Source: Amanita rubescens
Taxonomy: Eukaryota; Basidiomycota; Agaricomycetes; Agaricales; Amanitaceae
Length of the DNA stretch: 64,000 nt
Direction of reading: 5' to 3'
NCBI GenBank assembly: GCA_015039365.1
Contig: WION01000006.1
Coordinates: 186,001 to 250,000 of the forward strand
Shown here: positions 56,262 to 64,000 of the stretch, one piece after another
How the letters are laid out: each line of letters begins with the position of its first letter
Position numbering within the stretch: the stretch's first letter is position 1
The notes under the pieces: generated by a model
Told to the model about the DNA's origin: nothing
What the model saw: the letters and a program-made list of their open reading frames with translations, nothing else
The model's database searches: none
Made by a program: the position numbers and the translations under genes

Positions 56262-59200
56262 AAGTAGTCGTTGGCCGTCGATTCAAGCTGCCGCGGTCAC
56301 ATTCCTCCCCGTCTCCCCTGTCTTCTAGACAGGGACGCGCTGATCTTTCAAGGAAACTCAATGTCACACGTCCTCGACGTAGGCTCAACTCTGATCAAAC
56401 CACTCCCCCAGTCGTCGACTGGAGTACTAGTTACCAGGCGGGCTCTTCCAGGCACGTTCGTCTCATTTACATCATCGCTCTTAGCTCCATCTCATCTTTA
56501 CTCCCAGCTCCGCATCAAGAAGCAGTTCCGATGACGAAACGGAAGAAGACGAGTTCCCCGCTGCGTTTCGTGGTCGCACTTTTTCCCATTCAAAGAACTC
56601 CATCGAGAAAAAGCCGTTAACGATCGAACATCCTAATTCACATCGCAATTCTTCCGGAGACTCGAGCAGTACCACCACCATTCCACAGGGTCGTTCCACG
56701 TTCACTCGGTCACGCTCTCCAGCCGTTGTCCGTTCTTCCCTGACGTCAAAGACAACATCCCACTCTCATAGACTTCTCTCTCCCGCTTTTTCGCGCCTTC
56801 CTCGGACAAGACCCATCTTATCCGACCCTGTTGTTATATTGCCCACAGATATTCAGTTCCACCTCCGCATTCCATTCACCGCATTATCATGGATACTCAT
56901 CCTCCGTGTTCCAAGATTTATAGAGGCCATCCTGCTACTTTGTTCCTTATTCTTTTCAGTTTCTAGACTTCCTCCATTTCCGACTCCCAAACATCCCGCA
57001 CTATATGTAGTTGACAATAGCGAGTGGATCTCATCCGGTAACGTGGTGAATTGACTTCAATGTGATAACATGATTGACGCTTGGGCAGAACTTTGTTTAC
57101 TCGGCGCCATAGCATTCATATATCTCTTATGGACACATAGTACACTATCCAGCAATGATTCTGTTACCTCGCATAAAACAGCCGATTCCGATCCTGCAAC
57201 ACATACACGGTCTGCATCACCTCGTGTTTCCGAGGCACGAGACACCAAACGCTATCCCTCTCTGACTACACAGGCAGTTCAAGGTCAGCTACATGTGGAT
57301 GTCCGTTCCAAAGAATTACAGGTAATACCGTATCACAAAGCAACTAAGCGGTTTACCAACCTTTGACAGAGATTCAAGGGACGATGGCATCATGACTGGT
57401 TTGCTTCTCGCACCGCTCATTTCCACCGCGTTGCTTCTTGTGGCGCAAAGAAACTCATCATTGGGACAGGTACTGCCTCCTGGATGGCTTATAGAAGAAC
57501 CCGCTACTTTACCGAATTCACCCTCGGTTGCAGACGCTTTAGTCCTATCGCGTTACAACCTAGTCAATCTAGCGACGTATTGCTCATTCATCTTGTTAGT
57601 ACACGTGTGTGCTTCTAGGTGGTTTGAGAATCGCTATGGCAAGTCGACCAGTGCTCCGGAAGGAGAACGTACATCTGTCCCCCGAAGCGAACTTCTCCGA
57701 ACATGGTACTATGTTATGTTCATGTTTGCGGTGACCATATTCAACTGTGGATTGAAGGCTGCACTTTCCAGTCAGGGCCTGAGGTTTTGGCAACGTAAGT
57801 GAAGAATTGCATTTTCAGTTGTCTCCCATTGTTCACGTCGCGTTTAGATTTGAGTAATTTTGACGTCATTATCGGTTCCCTGTTTTATCAGCTTGCTTTG
57901 TATGTGGCCCTTCGGTTAGCCCATCGCGGGTTTACCCTTGGCGAGCTTGGTCTTGTATGCTTTGGTGGAGTGGCCATAGGGATGGAGCTATTGAATATCA
58001 CGATCGCCAGGGTATGTTTTGATACGTGTTTCAAGTGCGAGTACTCCTAATATGATCTAGATTTGGCCAAGAACGACGCCGTTCATCAAAACGTACAGAC
58101 TCCCCACACCTCTGTTGACTTTCAAACGGCTTTGATTGCTGGGTCGCTATTCACAGGTTTCGTGTTGTCGCCATTCCTCGTCCTTTCACGTCACAATGCA
58201 CGACGGCCTCTTCGTAGGCTAAGGTTTCCGCACGAGAAGGAGCGAACCGAAAACGATATGCGTTTGCATTCTATATTGGTTCAACAGTTATAGTGGGGGG
58301 TGTGATTGGCTCTTGGACGTGGTGGTGCCTTAAACGTCGCAATCCCTGGACTTGGGCTCTGCTCTATATTCTTCAAGGTAGGAAGAAGTGGAGTCGACCG
58401 GCGTTGCTGGCTTACTGGGGATTACTGGGCTCTCTCAGCGTTGCTGGATGGATTCGTCAGTTGGCCAGGTCGCGCAAGTATCGAACCAAGAGCACAACGG
58501 GGGAGATTTTTGCAGCGGATGCGCCGGCGCCCAGTGATGCAGGACCTCATGCGCCGATTAGCGTATTACCTGCATCAAGCTCGGGAGTCTCTGGAGTGAC
58601 GAGCAATGCAGGCTCGCTAAGCATGACGTTTGGGATGCCGAACCTGCCAAATGGGGCAACTGACTTGTTGGACGCGGCGGACAAGCATGTGCCCACGCTG
58701 AGACTGAATGCAAGGCGGAAGTTCTTCCATGCGTTGGCTGTTGTCATGTTCGTGCCTGGCGTGGCATTCGATGTGAGTCAATCAGCTGACTGTGAGTTGA
58801 GCAGGATTCTGACGAGAGATTTTAGCCGGCTTTTGCGCATCTTGCATTTAGCATAGCGTTTGCGCTATTTATATTTGCGGAATATATTCGCTATTTTGCG
58901 ATATATCCATTTGGAGCTGCTGTCCATGTCTTTATGAATGAGTTTCTCGATCAGAAGGACAGCGGCACGGCAATTCTTAGTCATTTTTACCTTTTAACCG
59001 GCTGTGCGGGGTCCGTGTGGCTGGAAAGGTGAGGATTAGCGTCTGCGAAGTGTGATCTGGAAGCTGACGTGATATATATAAAGTCCAACGCGGCTGTTGC
59101 AGTACACGGGAATATTTGTGCTTGGGGTTGGGGATGCGTTGGCTTCGATTGTGGGGAAGCGGGTTGGTGGACACCGATGGAGCGGGATGAGCGGAAGGAC

Positions 59201-59402
59201 TGTAGAGGGGAGTATAGCTTTTTGGGTGTCGGTGATTGGGTGTGCTTGGGTGATGCGATTGGCGGGATACGCGGAAGTGTTTTCGACTGGAAGGTACGCT
59301 GCTGTTATAGCTGCTGGAGGGATGGTTGAAGCAGTGAGCGGTCAGAATGATAATCTAACAGTACCATTATATGTATGGAGTATGTTAGTAGCAGTACTGT
59401 AG
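56262..59402 (+). CDS. SEC59: Dolichol kinase (Sec59), 5' end unresolved
   Basis: CTP-dependent ER membrane kinase that makes dolichyl phosphate for N-glycosylation and GPI anchors. The conserved part starts near 57300: SVPKNYRDSRDDGIMTGLLL (across the intron at 57320-57367), then many membrane segments (ADALVLSRYNLVNLATYCSF, LGELGLVCFGGVAIGMELLN, IVGGVIGSWTWWCLKRRNPW). Next are LRLNARRKFFHALAVVMFVP and AFALFIFAEYIRYFAIYPFG. The CTP-binding loop is GVGDALASIVGKRVGGHRWS with SGRTVEGSIAF. The stop is at 59400-59402. The upstream part (56262-57060) reads as coding in pieces: DQTTPPVVDWSTSYQAGSSR, then a Ser-rich acidic linker SSSDDETEEDEFPAAF, then a hydrophobic segment FTALSWILILRV. The joins were not resolved and no certain ATG was found. 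Confidence 0.85.
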
Positions 59403-59495
59403 TGACCGGGGAAGGCCGGTGTAGTGGAGTGCGAGACTTTCATGCAGCAACCCTCCAGGCGCAGGCACCTGAGACCGTCCACAGCTCCCTCCGCT

Positions 59496-62400
59496 ATGCC
59501 CCCGCCCGCCAATCTCAGTTTGGGTACCGCCTTTTCCTTCTCCGCCTCGGCTCACAGCTGACTCTTTCTCCCCCAAAAGGCCCTCTTCCACAACCTTATG
59601 ACTTCATCCTCGGTCCTTCCTACGACTGGGCCTCCTTCATCGCAGCTTACGCTCGAGGCAGGTGGGATCCTCACCGTACTCCAAATCTACCCCGCCCACT
59701 CAAGAATATCCCTTGGAGACAACCCCCCTTCTCCGAGCCTTCCACCGCAACTTCTCCCGAACATCACCCAGCTTCCGCTATCCCTCCTACCTTTCGTCCG
59801 ATCATGCTTAACCTACTCCCCGATCTCCTCGATGGTTCCATGCCAGACATGAACTCCCTCAGTCTCCCCCCATCTTCCAATTTTTCCTTTCCACGATCAC
59901 GCAATTCCTTCTCTAATTCTCCAGTCGCAACGCCCGCCACCGACACTTCTGTCCCTTTCCATTCCAACATGGAAATTACAGACGTCCAAACCACTGTCGC
60001 TACTTTGCGCTGGGCAGCGGCACGTGTCGATATCTCGCCTTTGGCTCTCCCCTCACCCGAACATGAGCTGACCGATCCCATGCGTGGAATAACAGCCGCG
60101 ATCCCCGGTTCTCATCCAGAGATCGTCACTCAGCCAGATTACCCAACGAGTCCGTGTAGCACGCGCAAAAGTAGGCTGGGTAGTTTTTGGGAAGGCACGA
60201 CGAACGTGGATGATGAAGAGGCGACTACACCAGGTCATTCCCGCCTCGCACTACGTGCTCCCTCGAACGATGTCGTGTTTGATGGTTTCCCAAACTTTGA
60301 CAGATTACATTTATCCGACCTGCTTCTGCCCCCATCTGTATATCACGATACGGAAATCAGCCCCTTGACAGGCGACTACTCTGAAAAACTGAGTGTGTCC
60401 CCGCAACAAGAATCTTTTTGCAATGGTATACCTGAAGCGAACGACCCTTCAAAGTTGGCTTCTCCACTTCCGCTGCTACTGCCATCTGCGCAGCGGTCCG
60501 CCAACGATCTCTCTGTTTCTGATGTGCCTCGACGAGCGAACTTGACGCGTCAGACGTCGTCACCATTACCCGTTTCGATACCACACGAGATACGGTTACC
60601 TGGTGGAAAGGTGATTCAGGATGGGCCGGCTTCTGCGAAAACGGGGCGATCGTTGAGAGAGGAACGGATATATGCAGAGTTGGGATACCTCGCCGCGCCC
60701 TATCCGCCCGACGAGCTGGAGCGGAGACGGGCACTGTACAAGTGAGTTCTGAGGGGCTGTCGAACGGTTTTAGATTGACTTTGCATCTTCATCAAGGTTC
60801 AATATATTGCAAACAGGACCTGATGTTAATTTTGACCGAATCGCTCATCTAGTCAAGCTCGTATTCAATACCAAAGGTTCCTATATATCCCTAATAGATG
60901 GACATGAGCAGTAAGTGAACTTTATCGTTCGGTTTTTTCGTTCGATCAGTAAATTCTCTTTTTGCTAGATTTTTCAAGTCGGGGTGTAAGTAGATACGAT
61001 GATATTATTTTCTTTCTCTGACGACGTGTGTCCGGGTCAGGGGGTGCCATGGCAGATAATATTGCCAGAACATGTTCGTTTTGCGGACATACCATCTTAC
61101 AATGGTATGGCAAGGCGTCCTTGCATGTTTTAGCGTTATTGATGAACTCTACCGTAGTGGCGATGAACCTATGGTTATCTTAGATGCGCGATCTGACTGG
61201 CGCTTTGCGAGAAACGTGAGTTGGTGTTGATCCTGCCGACGTTGGCTCACGTGTTTTGTTTGCCCCAGCCTCTTGTGATCGACGCACCCCATATTAGATT
61301 TTACGCCGGAGCCCCATTACGGACGCATGATGGGTACAATATTGGCACGTAGGTCTTTAAAGAATGTTTAACGCTGATCGCGGTGTGCTGATCAGGCAAT
61401 GGTAGGCTGGCCATCGTTGATGATAATCCTTGGGAGGATTTTTCACCTAGACAGCGGCACACGTTGAAGGAGTTTGCGGTTAGTGAATTAGGATACGATT
61501 ATATCATTGGATGTCTTGACTCGGGTTGCTTTAGGCTATTGTCATGCGCGAAATGGAGCTATGGAGAGACAAGGTAACTAGGACGCGTATTCGCGGTGGA
61601 CGATATTGATGCAATATAATTTAGATACAATTGCGCGTTCGGGACAGGATTCAGAGCTCGGTATGTCTTGAAAATGGAGGCGAAAGTCTTCTCATAGTCT
61701 TTTAGATGGAGCAATTCAGCCGAGAATGCCTCGAAATCGACGCGGAACGTCATGGGACAAGCAAGGAACCGCGACAGGACTTTATTGCGGGGGCATCTAT
61801 GGACAGGGTGTACGACAATGCTGCCAAGCTTGTCAAACGCACTTTGGACGTCGAAGGTGTTATCATCATGGATATCTCACATTCCGAGGTCCTTGAATCC
61901 ATTAGTGCGGAAGGGACCGTTGCGGTGACGATGCATCACGGAGACTCGGGGAAAGAAATGACAAAGCGGCAGCTTTCGACAGAGGAATACAAGCAGCTTG
62001 ATGATTTCTTCAGTAAGCACCCAGAGGGTAAGATCTCGGAAGGGATCGTACCTCAGAGTTTCAGGCCGTTCCTTCCGACGCATATACAGTATGCTCTCAG
62101 TGAGTTGCCTGCTTCTAGTGCGTTGTGCAGAGGCTAAGAAGCACGCGTTAGCTGTTCCTATATTTAACATTGATAAGAGGCCGTTTGCTTTGATCTGCGC
62201 GTACAATGTGTCAGATCAGAGTAAAAGATTCGTGAGTTTGGATATTTCTCCGTTTCTTCTGCCGTATGAATCATGCAAGGTTCAGTTGGAAGGTCACGAG
62301 TTGTCGTATCTTCGTGCGATCGGTTAGTCCTTTTTCGCATCTGCTCTCTGCCGACGATCCTAAGCCGAAGCCAGGGGTTATCATCCTTTCGGCTGTTTTG

Positions 62401-64000
62401 AAGCGACGAATGATGCTTGCGGATAAAGCAAAGAGCCTCTTTATTTCCAAGTGGGTAAATTTATTACCTATTATGATTAGACGCTAAGATGTTACTTGCT
62501 AGCATATCGCATGAACTTCGAACACCGCTACACGGGGTAAGTGAACGGACAAATTACACCAAGATTGCCGTTGCCTCATTGGTCTTAGATTCTCGCCGCC
62601 GCCGAGTTGCTTAGCGACAGTTCTCTCAATCACTCGCAAGCGTCGTTCCTGCAAACGGTGCAAGCATGCGGAACGTCCCTCGTTGAGACCGTCAACCATG
62701 TGCTTGATTTTACGAAACTGAGCGGCAATTCCAAATCAGGAGGTGTCGAAAATGTCATTGCACCATCAAAGTGTGTTTTATATATATATTGGTTCGTGTG
62801 ACTAGAGGTGTTTACTTGGCGTTTCTGGACAGTGTGGATCTGTTGCAACTGGTGGAAGAAGCTATCGACGGCTGTTGGGTTGGTCATCGAGCTCGAACGG
62901 TCATCACGGGCGATTCGGGCATTGGAAGTCTCTACTCCCCGCCTAAAGACAATCCGGGGTCACCTTCAACCTCCAAGGCGAAGCTGGTGGAGACAATTGT
63001 TGACATTGGATATCGTTCCGAGGTACGAATTCGAGTTGCAAACATTTCGCTCACTAGTCCTGATCGTACACTTAGGGCTGGTTGCTGAAATGTGAGAAGG
63101 GCGGCATCCGACGGATTCTGATGAACCTCTTTGGCAACAGTCTCAAGTTTACGAACGTACGCTGCAGAAATTGTCCGCGGACGGTTGCAATTCATTGATA
63201 TTACAGGACGGCTTTGTACATGTGCAGTTGCGGGAGCTGCCTCTTACGAAAGAAGACCCGCGGAACAAGGTGAAGGTTGAGCTGAGCGTTGTGGACACTG
63301 GCAAGGTGAGGAGTGGTGCAAGTTGGTTTTGTAACATTGTTGCCAACGCTATTTCAGGGAATAAGTCAGAATTTTTTGAAAGTGAGTGTTGTTGGTTCAG
63401 CGCGTTGTCGACCGTTGATTTCTGCTTTTACTAGAATCAATTATTCCATCCTTTCTCGCAAGAGAACCCGTTGCAAACTGGTACCGGCTTGGGTCTTGCA
63501 ATTGTCAGCAGCATCGTCTCCTCTGAGAGTGTCAAAGGCACCATTGACGTCCGGAGCGAAGAGGGTGCGGGAACAGAGATTAGGGTTACTTTCCTTGCGG
63601 AGAAACCTGACGTCAGCGATACTGAGCCCATTCCTGGTATAATGATGTTCAGAAAGGAAGATGAAGCGTTTAACAGACCTACCGTCTCCCTCATCGGTTT
63701 CGACCCCACTGACCACAAAGGTGTTCAGATCTTGCGACCCCTCCTCTTTACGTATTTGAAGACTTGGTGGAATTTCAGGATTGTTGGCCCGGACTACGGG
63801 GATATTTTGATCCTCAATGAAGATAGCACGCTAGTGAAGAAGGCCACGGAGGAGCACGATACGCGGCATTCATTCATCATCATGTCCGCTGCTCGAGGGA
63901 GCCCGACGTTGATGGCCATCGCGAGCGATTACGAACGCATCGGCGGGTTTTGTAGGATTTTGTATAAACCCGGAGGACCCTATCGTCTATGGACCACACT
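59496..64000 (+). CDS. Hybrid-type sensor histidine kinase with GAF domains, 3'-partial
   Basis: Two-component sensor kinase; the signal is unknown. An N-terminal block contains [19 protein letters not shown] and a long Pro/Ser-rich region to about 60745. A GAF domain follows ([76 protein letters not shown]). A second GAF-like part lies at 61780-62330. HisKA has [15 protein letters not shown] with the phospho-His (about 62500). The ATPase domain has the N box [31 protein letters not shown] and [13 protein letters not shown] receiver-like segment ([20 protein letters not shown]) runs off the window; the true receiver should lie beyond. The 5' end is doubtful: ATG 59496 ([20 protein letters not shown]) is one frame off the conserved block, while the block's own frame opens at ATG 59375 inside the previous gene. 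Confidence 0.88.

Overview
The window is nuclear DNA of a filamentous basidiomycete (Agaricomycetes-like). Genes are dense and broken by many 45-70 nt GT..AG introns. The encoded families are typical of mushrooms: expanded ABCC transporters, an orphan HNH nuclease, A1 aspartic proteases, a GAF hybrid histidine kinase and a Plavaka-type transposon relic. No bacterial, organellar, CRISPR or tRNA signal was seen.

The left 17.5 kb is a decaying array of ABCC (MRP/Ycf1-type) transporters on the + strand. Copy 1 (1-4763) is cut by the window start and looks intact. A minus-strand HNH nuclease gene (4977-6840) sits between two copies of the transporter's 3' end. Copy 2 (7786-13286) has a nonsense codon and a lost splice acceptor. 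A third copy survives only as two eroded pieces (14295-14790 and 16690-17480) separated by about 1.9 kb of foreign-looking sequence.

From 17.6 to 36 kb come, on the minus strand, a SANT/Myb-like regulator and a PHD-finger MYST acetyltransferase. After them lie a truncated duplicate of an aspartic-protease 5' region, a caspase-like protein, a small proline-rich secreted protein and a wrecked TRM44 gene. Two aspartic proteases then flank a LAMMER kinase.

From 36 to 42.5 kb lie a peroxisomal (PTS1) enoyl-CoA hydratase/isomerase, a transposon relic, a tandem repeat, a decayed copy of the isomerase with its promoter, and a complex I accessory subunit (NDUFB10/12 kDa type).

The right 21.5 kb is ordinary housekeeping: a class A DnaJ, RCM1, branchpoint-binding protein, SSL2/XPB, a bZIP factor, uracil-DNA glycosylase, dolichol kinase and a GAF histidine kinase running off the end. 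Several are divergent pairs sharing short promoters (DnaJ/RCM1, BBP/SSL2, UNG1/SEC59). The genes are not a pathway. The theme of the left two thirds is repeated local duplication followed by decay. All exon joins were made by eye from reading frame, splice sites and family resemblance.
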